From positions 7,066,001-7,130,000 of the forward strand of contig NZ_CP116257.1 in NCBI RefSeq assembly GCF_027947595.1: DNA of 64,000 nucleotides, given 5' to 3'. This document shows, in pieces, positions 18,719-27,341 of the stretch. The first letter of the stretch is position 1, and each line of letters opens with the position of its first letter. The notes under the pieces were generated by a model. That model did not search any database, was not told the origin of the DNA, and saw only the letters and a list, made by a program, of their open reading frames with translations. Position numbers and translations under genes: made by a program. Origin of the DNA: Streptomyces lienomycini. Its GTDB lineage: Bacteria > Actinomycetota > Actinomycetes > Streptomycetales > Streptomycetaceae.

Positions 18719-18857
18719 CGGTGCTCACGTTACCGCGAACGGGGGACACGGGTGCGCGCCGCGGGGGTCACGGGCCCGGGCAGCAGATCGTATGGGCCTA
18801 CGGTGCTCACGAATCCCACGTCCGGCCTCGCGGTCCACACCCGGGGCCCGTCCCCGC

Positions 18858-18863
18858 GGAGGT
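18858..18863 (+). promoter_or_regulatory. Strong ribosome site that fixes a TTG start
   Basis: GGAGGT lies exactly 6 nt before TTG at 18870. The frame is open for more than 400 nt upstream, so this site is the main evidence for where LCP copy 6 begins. Confidence 0.75.
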
Positions 18864-18869
18864 GTCACC

Positions 18870-20381
18870 TTGCCCACGCCGCCCCGCTCCCCCCGGGTCC
18901 CGGCCTCGTCCCCCCGGGGCGGGCCCCCGCCGCAGCGCGGCGGCCCCCGGCCCGCCGGACGCCCGCCGCGGCCCCCCGTCCGGCGCAGGCGGCCGCGCTG
19001 GGCCGTACGGGCGGTGACCGCGCTGTCGGTGGTGGTGCTGGCCTCCGCGGGGATCGGGCACGCCGTGCTGTCGGGCCTGGACTCGGACATCTCCCGGGTC
19101 GACGCCTTCAAGGACATGAAGAACCGGCCGCGGGCGGGCGACGGCATGAACGTCCTGATGGTCGGCACCGACGGCCGCGACAGGATCAGCGAGGAGCAGC
19201 GGCGCGCGTACAGGCTGGGCGGCGCCCCCTGCCACTGCACCGACACCATCATGATCGTGCACATCTCGGAGGACCGGGAGCGCGCGAGCGTGGTCAGTCT
19301 GCCGCGCGACTCGTACGCCGAGACGCCCGGCCACACCGACCGCACCACCGGCGAGCACCACAGGGGTCATCCGCTGAAGCTGAACGCCGCCTACGCCGAG
19401 GGCGGCCCGCAGCTGACCATCCGCACCGTGGAGAACATGACCCGGGTGAAGATCGACCACTACCTGGAGGTGGACTTCACCAGCTTCATGAAGACCGTGG
19501 ACGTCCTCGGCGGCGTGCGGATCTGCACCGTCCAGCCGCTCAAGGACAGCTACACCGGGCTCGACCTCGCCCCGGGCACCCACACGCTGATGGGCGGGCA
19601 GGCGCTGCAGTACGTGCGGGCCCGCCATCTCGACGGGGCCTCGGACCTGAGCCGGATGAAGCGCCAGCAGCGCTTCCTGGCCGCCCTGATCGACCGGGCG
19701 ACGTCCTCGGGGATCCTGCTGAACCCGCTGAAGTTCCGTGACGTCACCCGGGCGGTGCTGGGCTCGGTCCGGGCCGACCAGGGCTTCGGCACCGACGAGC
19801 TGCTGACGCTGGGACGGGCGATGCGGAACTTCTCGCCGTCCTCGTCCGAGTTCACCACGGTGCCGATCGGGCAGATGGGCTACGCCGTCAAGGGCGTCGG
19901 CTCGACCCTGAAGTGGGACCCCGCGAAGTCCGAGCGGCTCTTCGACGCCCTGCGCGAGGACAAGCCGCTGGCCGCGCCGAAACCGAAGCCGGAGGGCCCG
20001 GCGCCGGTGCGGGTCCCGGTGGACCCGAAGCAGATCCGGGTCCAGGTGGAGAACGGCACCCGCACCTCCGGGCTCGGCAAACGGGTGGACGACGCACTGG
20101 CGGCGGCCGGGTTCCGCACCACCAAGGCGCCGCGGAACGCCACCGACCGGGCCGTCGAGCGGACCGTCGTGGCCTACGACCCCCGCTGGGACCAGTCGGC
20201 GAAGTCCCTGGCCACCGCCCTGCCCGGCAGCGAGCTGAAGGCCGTCGAGGGGCAGGGGGCGACACTGAAGGTGATCGCGGGCGCCGACTTCGAGAAGGTC
20301 GTGAAGGTGCGGCCGGCGGACCCGCCGCAGGAGTCGGGCACGGTGGTGCGGGGCGACGAGGTGACCTGCGGCAAGGAGTGA
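18870..20381 (+). CDS. LCP family glycopolymer transferase with LytR_C domain (copy 6)
   Basis: This 503-residue protein begins at a TTG (MPTPPRSPRV) set by a perfect GGAGGT. It has a Pro/Arg-rich N-terminus, a membrane helix (about 44-66), the LCP domain from MNVLMVGTDGRD (about 93), VSLPRDSYAETP, ALQYVRARHLDG and RQQRFLAALID, and a LytR_C domain from IRVQVENGTRTSG (about 389). It is clearly more distant from copies 2-5 than they are from one another. The gene converges with copy 7, whose stop is about 20 nt away. Confidence 0.88.
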   Translation: MPTPPRSPRVPASSPRGGPPPQRGGPRPAGRPPRPPVRRRRPRWAVRAVTALSVVVLASAGIGHAVLSGLDSDISRVDAFKDMKNRPRAGDGMNVLMVGTDGRDRISEEQRRAYRLGGAPCHCTDTIMIVHISEDRERASVVSLPRDSYAETPGHTDRTTGEHHRGHPLKLNAAYAEGGPQLTIRTVENMTRVKIDHYLEVDFTSFMKTVDVLGGVRICTVQPLKDSYTGLDLAPGTHTLMGGQALQYVRARHLDGASDLSRMKRQQRFLAALIDRATSSGILLNPLKFRDVTRAVLGSVRADQGFGTDELLTLGRAMRNFSPSSSEFTTVPIGQMGYAVKGVGSTLKWDPAKSERLFDALREDKPLAAPKPKPEGPAPVRVPVDPKQIRVQVENGTRTSGLGKRVDDALAAAGFRTTKAPRNATDRAVERTVVAYDPRWDQSAKSLATALPGSELKAVEGQGATLKVIAGADFEKVVKVRPADPPQESGTVVRGDEVTCGKE

Positions 20382-20401
20382 GCGCCCCGGGGCGGGGCGG
20401 C

Positions 20402-21682
20402 TCAGTCGCCGGAGGCGCTGACCTTCTCGTCGTTCTTCAGCTCCTGGACCAGCTTCTTGACCTTGGCCTCGTCCCACTTGAGATTGGAGCCGACGCTGCC
20501 GGAGATCGGCATGTTCATCGAGGTGCCGTCGCCGCCGCTGACGCTCTTCATCGCCCAGAACATGCTCGCCAGGTCGAACAGGCCCATGTCCTTGTCGACG
20601 ATGAGGGAGTCGAGGCCGGCGCCCATGGTCGGGTACAGCCTGAACGGGTTGAGGACCGTCGACGGGGTGGCCACCTGGCTCGCCAGCGCGGACAGGAACT
20701 TCTGCTGGTTCTTGGTGCGGTCCAGGTCGGAGCCGGCCAGCGCGTACCGGGTGCGGACGAAGGCGAGGGCCTCCTGGCCGTCCAGGGTCTGCTTGCCCTT
20801 CTTGAGGTCGGCGCCGGACTTCTTGTCCTTGATGTCCTGCGGGATGTCGATCTCGACGCCGCCGACCGCGTCCACGATGTTGGCGAAGCCGCCGAAGCCG
20901 ATCTCGACGTAGTGGTCCAGGCGCAGCCCGGTGTTGTACTCGACGGTGCGCACCAGCAGCTCGGGGCCGTCCTCGGCGTAGGCGGCGTTCAGCTTGGTGT
21001 GCCGGCCGGTGCCCTTGTACGTCTTGCCGGACTCGGAGCCGACGAAGCTCGGGATCTCCACGTCCGAGTCGCGGGGCAGGGAGATCAGCGTCGACCCGTT
21101 GTCCCCGGTGTGCAGGATCATCATCGAGTCGGTGCGCTTGCCCTCGGCGTAGCCGGTGTGCAGGTCCTTCATCTCGTCCTTGGACATGCCCTCGCGGCTG
21201 TCGGACCCGACGATGAGGTAGTTCGTGCCCTCGCCGGCCTCGGGCCGGTCGATGACCTTGGAGAGGTCGACCTCGCGGTTGAGCTTGGAGTCGGCCCAGA
21301 AGTAGGTGCCGACGGTGGTGACGACCAGCACGGTCACCACCGTGATCGCGGTCCACTTGATCCGGCGGCGCCAGTTCGGCGCGGGCCTGCCCGGGCGCGG
21401 GCCGCCGGGGCCGGGGCCCTGGCCGCCACCGCCGCCGTAGACCTGGCCGGTGTTGTAGCCGCTGTCGTAGCCGTCGCCGCCGTGTCCCTGGCCGTCGGTG
21501 TACGACGGCTGCTGCGGCACTCCGGACCCGTACGGCGGGGCCTGGCCCGGGCCGCCGGGCGGCGGTGTTCCGCGGCGGACCTGACGCATCACGCGCGCGC
21601 TCTCGGGCCGTGCGCTCGCGCTGCCGCGTCCGTAGCCGCCGCCGCGTTGGTCACCGGACCGTCCCTCGGGCCAATCATTCAT
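20402..21682 (-). CDS. LCP family glycopolymer transferase (copy 7, no LytR_C domain)
   Basis: The 426-residue protein has about 105 cytoplasmic residues very rich in Gly, Pro, Tyr and Gln (PQQPSYTDGQGHGGDGYD), a membrane helix (109-130), and an LCP domain starting LIVGSDSREG (156-165). It contains LISLPRDSDVEIP, HTKLNAAYAEDGPELL, ALAFVRTRYALAGSD and NQQKFLSAL. There is no LytR_C domain. I start at the ATG at 21680-21682 (MNDWPEG); a GTG two codons upstream is also possible. It is divergent from the thioesterase gene, with a relatively AT-rich gap between them. Confidence 0.88.
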   Translation of the reverse strand: MNDWPEGRSGDQRGGGYGRGSASARPESARVMRQVRRGTPPPGGPGQAPPYGSGVPQQPSYTDGQGHGGDGYDSGYNTGQVYGGGGGQGPGPGGPRPGRPAPNWRRRIKWTAITVVTVLVVTTVGTYFWADSKLNREVDLSKVIDRPEAGEGTNYLIVGSDSREGMSKDEMKDLHTGYAEGKRTDSMMILHTGDNGSTLISLPRDSDVEIPSFVGSESGKTYKGTGRHTKLNAAYAEDGPELLVRTVEYNTGLRLDHYVEIGFGGFANIVDAVGGVEIDIPQDIKDKKSGADLKKGKQTLDGQEALAFVRTRYALAGSDLDRTKNQQKFLSALASQVATPSTVLNPFRLYPTMGAGLDSLIVDKDMGLFDLASMFWAMKSVSGGDGTSMNMPISGSVGSNLKWDEAKVKKLVQELKNDEKVSASGD

Positions 21683-21802
21683 GCGCACCAGTGTGCAGGC
21701 CCGCACGGTGGGCGAGACAAGAGTCGTCGGAAAATCAGGGCAGCGCTGTTGCGAAGCTGACACAAAACTACGCCGTGGTAGCTCCGGCATAAGGTGGAGG
21801 CC

Positions 21803-22369
21803 ATGACAGACCAGGCAGAACAGGCCTCGGCCGCGCAGTCGGCGACCCCGGAGATCCCGGGCAAGCCGACCTCGGCTTCCCGCACCACCCTCAGCCACAT
21901 CATGACGCACGGCGACACCAACCTTCTGGGCACGGTCCACGGCGGTGTGATCATGAAGCTCGTCGACGACGCGGCGGGCGCCGTGGCCGGACGCCACTCC
22001 GGCGGCCCCGCCGTCACCGCGTCCATGGACGAGATGGCGTTCCTCGAACCGGTCCGCGTCGGCGACCTCGTCCATGTGAAGGCCCAGGTCAACTGGACCG
22101 GCCGCAGCTCCATGGAGGTCGGCGTCCGGGTGATGGCCGAGCGCTGGAACGAGTCCACCCCGGCCACCCAGGTCGGTTCGGCCTACCTGGTCTTCGCCGC
22201 GGTGGACGCGGACGGCAAGCCGCGCACGGTTCCGCCGGTGCTCCCCGAGTCCGAGAAGGACAGGCGCCGCTACCAGGAGGCCCAGATCCGCCGCACCCAC
22301 CGCCTGGCCCGCCGCCGCGCGATCCTGGAGCTGCGGGAGAAGCGGATCGCGGAGGGGTTCCAGGACTGA
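21803..22369 (+). CDS. Acyl-CoA thioesterase (hotdog fold)
   Basis: This 188-residue protein belongs to the YciA/BFIT-type hotdog thioesterases, which hydrolyse acyl-CoA to acid and CoA. The signature GTVHGGVIMKLVDDAAG (43-59) holds the catalytic Asp region, and TASMDEMAFLEPVRVGDLV follows. The C-terminal part is rich in Arg and Glu and is extended relative to the core fold. I use the ATG at 21803 behind AAGGTGG; a GTG three codons upstream is in frame. The chain-length preference cannot be told from sequence. Confidence 0.82.
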   Translation: MTDQAEQASAAQSATPEIPGKPTSASRTTLSHIMTHGDTNLLGTVHGGVIMKLVDDAAGAVAGRHSGGPAVTASMDEMAFLEPVRVGDLVHVKAQVNWTGRSSMEVGVRVMAERWNESTPATQVGSAYLVFAAVDADGKPRTVPPVLPESEKDRRRYQEAQIRRTHRLARRRAILELREKRIAEGFQD

Positions 22370-22389
22370 CCGGCCGGGAGGGCGGTCAG
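22366..22389. terminator. Shared hairpin between convergent genes
   Basis: CTGACCG (22366-22372) and CGGTCAG (22383-22389) pair and include both stop codons, so one structure could terminate both the thioesterase and the vWA genes. The stem is only 7 bp. Confidence 0.4.
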
Positions 22390-23426
22390 AGCATCAGCAG
22401 CAGCCGCGTGTTCGGGACGAGCTTGCGGTTCACGCTGGTGCTCTGCACGAAGATGGTGAAGTCGTCGTTGTGGTCCGGCTTGATGCGGACCTCGACGTCC
22501 GGCAGGCCGAGCAGGGCGCGGGCCTCGGGCCCCGTGTACACCCGGTCCGTCTTCTTCTCCAGCACCGATATCCGCTTCTTCGGCTGGACCTTCTCCGACT
22601 TGCTGAGCTGGTAGAACGCGCCGCCGGTGCGGTAGGTGTGGCCGGACTCGACGACCCAGTCCCGGATGGCCACGTCGCGGGTCACGTCGATCAGCTGGTA
22701 CTTCGACGACTCCACCGGGGCGAGGCCGGCCGCCTTGATGGTGTCCTTGTTGACCGTGTCCGCCCCCGTGGAGAACACCGCCCGCGAGCCGCGGATGCCC
22801 CGGGTGCGGCCGATCATGAACTTCTCGGTGGCCTCCTGGATGACCTGTCCGGCCTCCTGCAGCCCCTGCGTGCTCGTGGCGTCCCAGATGGCGATGTTGT
22901 CCTTCGGGAACCCGTACTGCATGGCCTCGCGCTTGCCCATCTGGTCGGGCACCAGGACGGCCAGCGTCCAGTTGTCCTCCTGGGTCTCGATCATCCCGGC
23001 CACGGCCTGGACCAGGGCGCGCGGGTCCCGGGCGGGGGCGTCCGGGCAGTGGTGGCTGACGTTCTCCTGGCCGTCGGTGAGGACGAAGGTCAGGAAGCTG
23101 TGGTCTCCGTACAGCTGGGCCGTCTGCGCCAGTTCGCGCTGGGACTTCAGGGTGGCCGCCAGCAGCGCCGTCATGCCGCCGACCCGGTACATCTGCTTCA
23201 GCGACGGCATGCGCAGCACGTCCTTGTCGTAGATGACGCACTCCACCTGGTCGGCGAAGACGTACACCGTGACACGGGTCTCCTGGTCCAGCTCCTGGGA
23301 GCGGCGGGCCAGGTAGGAGATCTGCTCGTCGGCGACCTCGACCACCTTGTGGCTCAGGCGGGACATGGACGAACTGGCGTCCAGCACGAGAGCGACGTGG
23401 TTGATGTAGTTCTGGCTCCTGGACAT
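22386..23426 (-). CDS. von Willebrand factor A domain protein
   Basis: The 346-residue protein has a complete MIDAS metal site: DASSSMS (16-22), T86 in GGMTALL and D118 in VLTDGQEN. No signal peptide or membrane helix is visible, so it should be cytosolic. The second half (about 215-346) has no recognised family; it ends in a hydrophobic strand-rich stretch (NDDFTIFVQSTSVNRKLVP). vWA proteins of this kind often assist metal or ion-dependent protein assembly, but no partner is evident here. It lies upstream of nothing obviously linked; the acyl-CoA dehydrogenase follows in the same orientation 125 nt before its start. Confidence 0.75.
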   Translation of the reverse strand: MSRSQNYINHVALVLDASSSMSRLSHKVVEVADEQISYLARRSQELDQETRVTVYVFADQVECVIYDKDVLRMPSLKQMYRVGGMTALLAATLKSQRELAQTAQLYGDHSFLTFVLTDGQENVSHHCPDAPARDPRALVQAVAGMIETQEDNWTLAVLVPDQMGKREAMQYGFPKDNIAIWDATSTQGLQEAGQVIQEATEKFMIGRTRGIRGSRAVFSTGADTVNKDTIKAAGLAPVESSKYQLIDVTRDVAIRDWVVESGHTYRTGGAFYQLSKSEKVQPKKRISVLEKKTDRVYTGPEARALLGLPDVEVRIKPDHNDDFTIFVQSTSVNRKLVPNTRLLLML

Positions 23427-23551
23427 GGCGGATCCCCCTCGTTCCGTCTCCGATTCGATGGTCCTACCGTCTCACCCACCACTGACAATCGGCCGGAACG
23501 GGCGAGGGGCGCCCCTCGGCGGGACGCCCCTCGCTCAGCGCACGGCCACCG

Positions 23552-24709
23552 TCACGGCAGGTTGCGGGCCATGACGATGCGCTGGACCTGGTTGGTGCCC
23601 TCGTAGATCTGGGTGATCTTGGCGTCGCGCATCATGCGCTCCACCGGGTAGTCGCGGGTGTAGCCGTAGCCGCCGAGGAGCTGGACGGCGTCCGTGGTGA
23701 CCTCCATGGCGACGTCGGAGGCGAAGCACTTGGCGGCGGCGCCCTGGAAGGTGAGGTCGCCGTCGCCCCGCTCCGACTTCGCGGCGGCCGCGTAGGTGAG
23801 CTGGCGGGCGGCCTCGATCTTCATGGCCATGTCGGCCAGCATGAACTGAATGCCCTGGAAGTCGGCGATCGGCTTGCCGAACTGCTTGCGCTCCTTGACG
23901 TAGCCCTTGGCGTAGTCGAGGGCGCCCTGGGCGATGCCGAGGGCCTGGGCGGCGATGGTGATGCGGGTGTGGTCCAGCGTCTTCATCGCGGTGGCGAAGC
24001 CGGTGCCCTCCGCGCCGATCATGCGGTCGGCGGGGATGCGGACGTTGTCGAGGTAGACCTCGCGGGTCGGGGAGCCCTTGATGCCCAGCTTCTTCTCCGG
24101 GGCGCCGAAGGAGACGCCCTCGTCGGACTTCTCGACGACGAACGCGGAGATGCCCCTGGAGCGCTGGGCGGGGTCGGTGACGGCCATCACCGTGTAGAAC
24201 TCCGACTCGCCCGCGTTGGTGATCCAGCGCTTGACGCCGTTGAGGACCCAGAAGTCGCCGTCGCGGACGGCCCTGGTCTTCATGCCGGCCGCGTCCGAGC
24301 CCGCGTCGGGCTCGGAGAGGCAGTAGGAGAACATGCCGTCGCCCTTGGCGAGCGGGGCCATGTACTTCTTCTTCAGCTCCTCGGACCCGGAGAGGATCAC
24401 CGGGAGCGAGCCGAGCTTGTTCACGGCCGGGATGAGGGAGGAGGACGCGCAGACGCGGGCCACCTCCTCGATCACGATGACGGTGGCGAGCGCGTCGGCG
24501 CCCGCGCCGCCGTACTCCTCGGGCACGTGCACCGCGTGCAGGTCGTTCGCGGTCAGCGCGTCGAGGGCCTCGCGCGGGAAGCGGGCCTCCTCGTCCACCG
24601 CGGCGGCGTGCGGCGCGATCTTCGCCTCGGCCAGCGAGCGGACGGCGTCCCGGAGCATGTCGTGCTCCTCCAACGGGCGGTACAGGTCGAAGTCAGCCGA
24701 TCCGGCCAA
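23552..24709 (-). CDS. Acyl-CoA dehydrogenase
   Basis: This 385-residue FAD flavoprotein introduces a double bond into an acyl-CoA in beta-oxidation or branched-chain amino acid breakdown. It has CLSEPDAGSDAAGMKTRA in the flavin/substrate region, RITIAAQALGIAQGALDYA, and the C-terminal IYEGTNQVQRIVMARNLP with the catalytic base E370. Its length is that of the short/branched-chain ACAD group. The start is ATG at 24707-24709. An AT-rich, partly palindromic element about 40-60 bp upstream is a likely operator. Confidence 0.9.
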   Translation of the reverse strand: MAGSADFDLYRPLEEHDMLRDAVRSLAEAKIAPHAAAVDEEARFPREALDALTANDLHAVHVPEEYGGAGADALATVIVIEEVARVCASSSLIPAVNKLGSLPVILSGSEELKKKYMAPLAKGDGMFSYCLSEPDAGSDAAGMKTRAVRDGDFWVLNGVKRWITNAGESEFYTVMAVTDPAQRSRGISAFVVEKSDEGVSFGAPEKKLGIKGSPTREVYLDNVRIPADRMIGAEGTGFATAMKTLDHTRITIAAQALGIAQGALDYAKGYVKERKQFGKPIADFQGIQFMLADMAMKIEAARQLTYAAAAKSERGDGDLTFQGAAAKCFASDVAMEVTTDAVQLLGGYGYTRDYPVERMMRDAKITQIYEGTNQVQRIVMARNLP

Positions 24710-24748
24710 GGTCTCTCACGCTCCAAAACGCTGCGATGCTGGGCACGC

Positions 24749-24765
24749 TAACTACCGTTAAGTAA
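24749..24765. promoter_or_regulatory. AT-rich imperfect palindrome between acyl-CoA dehydrogenase and ugd
   Basis: TAACTACCGTTAAGTAA stands out from the GC-rich surroundings, with half-sites TTACT and AGTTA around TAACGG on the other strand. Its place 40-56 bp upstream of the acyl-CoA dehydrogenase start suits a repressor site. TetR-type repressors commonly control such genes, but none is nearby. Confidence 0.4.
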
Positions 24766-24889
24766 CCCAAATTTTAGAGCCCCCTCCGCGCCATGGATAG
24801 GTGAGCTTGACGACAGCCGACCGGGAGGGCTCCGCAACGCCCCGGATATGCTCGGGCGCGCACGCCCGACGTACACCTCTGGAGCACCC

Positions 24890-26233
24890 ATGGCGCTGAA
24901 GATCACCGTGATCGGTACCGGCTATCTCGGCGCGACCCACGCCGCGGCCATGGCCGAGCTCGGCTTCGAGGTGCTGGGCCTGGACGTGGTGCCCGAGAAG
25001 ATCGAGATGCTCCAGCGGGGCCAGGTCCCGATGTACGAGCCGGGTCTGGAGGAGCTGCTGGGCAAGCACGTCGCCGGGATCGAGGGCTCCAGCGGGCGGC
25101 TGCGCTTCACCACCGACTTCGCCGAGGTCGCGGCCTTCGGCGACGTGCACTTCCTGTGCGTGAACACGCCGCAGAAGCACGGCGAGTACGCCTGCGACAT
25201 GTCGTACGTCGACTCGGCGCTGGCCTCGCTGGCGCCGCATCTGACCGGCCCGGCGCTGATCGTCGGCAAGTCGACCGTGCCGGTGGGCTCCGCCGACCGG
25301 CTGGCCGCCTACCTCGCCGAGCACGCGCCGGCCGGCGACGAGGCCGAGCTGGCCTGGAACCCGGAGTTCCTGCGCGAGGGCTTCGCCGTCGAGGACACGC
25401 TGCACCCCGACCGGCTCGTGGTCGGCGTACGCAGTGAGCGGGCGGAGAAGCTGCTGCGCGAGGTGTACGCCACGCCGATCGCGGAGGGCTCGCCGTTCGT
25501 CGTGACGGACTTCCCGACGGCCGAGCTGGTGAAGACCTCGGCGAACTCCTTCCTCGCCACCAAGATCTCGTTCATCAACGCGATGGCGGAGGTCTGCGAG
25601 GCGGCCGACGGCGACGTGGCCAAGCTGGCGGAGGCGATCGGGTACGACGACCGGATCGGCCGGAAGTTCCTGCGGGCCGGGATCGGCTTCGGCGGCGGCT
25701 GCCTGCCGAAGGACATCCGCGCCTTCATGGCGCGCGCGGGCGAGCTGGGCGCCGACCAGGCGCTGACCTTCCTGCGCGAGATCGACTCGATCAACATGCG
25801 CCAGCGCGGCCAGATGGTGGAGCTGACCCGGCAGGCGCTGGGCGGCGGCCCCTTCCTCGGCAAGCGGATCGCGGTGCTGGGCGCCACCTTCAAGCCCGAC
25901 TCGGACGACGTACGGGACTCCCCCGCGCTGAACGTCGCCGGGCAGGTCCACCTCCAGGGCGCCCAGGTGACGGTGTACGACCCCAAGGGCATGGACAACG
26001 CCCGGCGGCTCTTCCCGACCCTCGGCTACGCCGACTCGGCGCTCGCGGCGGTGCGGGGCGCGGACGTCGTGCTGCACCTGACGGAGTGGCGGGAGTTCCG
26101 CGAGCTGGACCCGGAGGTGCTGGGCGAGGCGGCGGCGGCCCGGGTGATCCTGGACGGGCGCAACGCCCTGGACCCGACGCTGTGGCGCAAGGCCGGCTGG
26201 ACGTACCGGGCGATGGGCCGCCCCACCGCCTGA
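24890..26233 (+). CDS. UDP-glucose 6-dehydrogenase
   Basis: The 447-residue enzyme oxidises UDP-glucose to UDP-glucuronate with two NAD+. Visible are the Rossmann motif VIGTGYLG (6-13), the catalytic cysteine C271 in IGFGGGCLPKD, the NSFLATKISFINAMAE helix, and the C-terminal domain with LGATFKPDSDDVRDSPAL. I chose the ATG at 24890 behind TGGAG; a frame-compatible ATG at 24848 lacks a ribosome site. UDP-glucuronate could supply wall polysaccharide (teichuronic acid-like) synthesis, consistent with the envelope genes around it, though this is inference. A strong terminator follows. Confidence 0.92.
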   Translation: MALKITVIGTGYLGATHAAAMAELGFEVLGLDVVPEKIEMLQRGQVPMYEPGLEELLGKHVAGIEGSSGRLRFTTDFAEVAAFGDVHFLCVNTPQKHGEYACDMSYVDSALASLAPHLTGPALIVGKSTVPVGSADRLAAYLAEHAPAGDEAELAWNPEFLREGFAVEDTLHPDRLVVGVRSERAEKLLREVYATPIAEGSPFVVTDFPTAELVKTSANSFLATKISFINAMAEVCEAADGDVAKLAEAIGYDDRIGRKFLRAGIGFGGGCLPKDIRAFMARAGELGADQALTFLREIDSINMRQRGQMVELTRQALGGGPFLGKRIAVLGATFKPDSDDVRDSPALNVAGQVHLQGAQVTVYDPKGMDNARRLFPTLGYADSALAAVRGADVVLHLTEWREFRELDPEVLGEAAAARVILDGRNALDPTLWRKAGWTYRAMGRPTA

Positions 26234-26247
26234 CCGTGCGGGCGGGC

Positions 26248-26288
26248 GACGCCGGTTCGGCCGAGGCTCAGTCGGCCGAACCGGCGTC
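26248..26288. terminator. Strong bidirectional terminator
   Basis: A perfect 17-bp inverted repeat (GACGCCGGTTCGGCCGA and its complement) surrounds a 7-nt loop between the convergent ugd and CGNR genes. There is no T-run, as is common in Streptomyces. Confidence 0.85.
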
Positions 26289-26340
26289 GTCGGCATTGTG
26301 CCCCACCGGGCGGCACGGCGGCCGGTGAACCCCCGCCCGT

Positions 26341-26850
26341 TTACGTGTCCTTGGCACGGTAGCGGCGCATCTTGGCGCGGGCCCCGCACACCTGCATCGA
26401 GCACCACCGGCCGCGTCCGGCCGGGCTGCGGTCGTAGTACGCCCAGTGACAGTCGGCGGCCTCGCACGCCTTGAGGCGGCTCCACGTGCCCGCCACCAGC
26501 GCCTGGGCGACGGCGGTGGCGACGCGGGCGACGAGTGTGCCGTCACGGGCCGGGACGAGGGCGGCGGAGCCGTCGGCCGGGTCGACGGCGACGACCAGCG
26601 GGGCGGCGGCCAGCAGTTCGGCCAGCGGGGTCACCGGGCGGTGCGGCGGGTGGCCTGCGTGGGCGAGCAGGGTGGCGCGCAGGGACTCGCGCAGCTCACG
26701 GGCCGCGGGCAGGTCGTCCTCCGTCAGGCCGAAGCGCGCCCGGGCCTGCGGGGTGTCCAGCGAGTCGGCGCCCGTCCCGATGTCCAGCAGCGTGTTCACC
26801 AGGGCCTCGACCAGCTCCAGGCCGCCCGGCGCGGGCGATCGCTCACTCAT
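26341..26850 (-). CDS. CGNR zinc-finger protein (ABATE domain), putative transcription regulator
   Basis: The 169-residue protein has an N-terminal ABATE-type region (GGLELVEALVNTLLDIGTG) and a C-terminal zinc finger, about residues 129-165. The finger has C-x4-C in CEAADC, then WCSMQVCGARAKMRRYR; the name-giving CGNR is CGAR here. The basic finger is expected to bind DNA. It ends in TAA and starts at the ATG at 26848-26850. It is transcribed divergently from two VOC genes, with several GTTACC elements between them, so it may regulate itself and that pair (inference). Confidence 0.8.
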   Translation of the reverse strand: MSERSPAPGGLELVEALVNTLLDIGTGADSLDTPQARARFGLTEDDLPAARELRESLRATLLAHAGHPPHRPVTPLAELLAAAPLVVAVDPADGSAALVPARDGTLVARVATAVAQALVAGTWSRLKACEAADCHWAYYDRSPAGRGRWCSMQVCGARAKMRRYRAKDT

Positions 26851-26859
26851 GCTTGCGAC

Positions 26860-26920
26860 GTTACCCCCAGCGCGGGAGTATGCAGTAACCGTTACCCGTT
26901 ACCCGTGTGGTTCCGGTAAC
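26860..26920. promoter_or_regulatory. GTTACC element cluster in the CGNR/VOC divergent promoter
   Basis: GTTACC occurs at 26860-26865; GTTACCCGTTACCC is a direct repeat at 26891-26904 preceded by GTAACC at 26885-26890; and GGTAAC at 26915-26920 is inverted relative to the repeat. The unit recurs five times in 61 bp of intergenic DNA, which suggests a repressor or activator binding array. Confidence 0.55.
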
Positions 26921-26949
26921 AGACGTCCGCGTGCTCCAAGGAGGAAGTC

Positions 26950-27309
26950 ATGGCTGTCGCCGCACTGGGCCCCGTGGTCCTGGACTGTCCCGACCCCCGC
27001 GCACTGGCCCGCTTCTACGCCGACGTGCTCGGCGGCACCGTCGAGGGCGAGGGCGACTGGGTCGACCTGAGGCTGCCGGACGGGCGGGCGCTGGCGTTCC
27101 AGGCGGCCCCCGGGTTCGTGCCGCCGAAGTGGCCCGCGCCCGACGACTCGCAGCAGTTCCACCTCGACCTCGAGGTGGAGGACCTGGACGCGGCCGAGAA
27201 GGCGGTCCTCGGGCTGGGCGCGAGGCCGCTGGACGCGGAGGACCGCACCCGTACCTTCCGCGTTTACGCCGATCCGGCCGGGCACCCGTTCTGCCTCTGC
27301 GCCTGCTGA
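26950..27309 (+). CDS. VOC (glyoxalase/bleomycin-resistance-like) family protein 1
   Basis: This 119-residue protein has the two beta-alpha-beta-beta-beta modules of the vicinal oxygen chelate fold: VVLDCPDPRALARFYADVLGG first, then QQFHLDLEVEDLDAAEKAV, ending VYADPAGHPFCLC. A metal-binding His is visible in FHLDL, and a family Glu is replaced in the PFCLC end. It may be an enzyme or a binding protein; the substrate is unknown. The ribosome site AAGGAGG is strong. It is duplicated immediately downstream. Confidence 0.8.
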   Translation: MAVAALGPVVLDCPDPRALARFYADVLGGTVEGEGDWVDLRLPDGRALAFQAAPGFVPPKWPAPDDSQQFHLDLEVEDLDAAEKAVLGLGARPLDAEDRTRTFRVYADPAGHPFCLCAC

Positions 27310-27341
27310 GCGCCGATCCGCAGACCCCGGGAGGTACCCGC

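Noticed and set aside
8910..21682. Mobile element as the cause of the LCP duplication
   Set aside because: No transposase, integrase, direct target repeats or terminal inverted repeats were found at the duplication borders.
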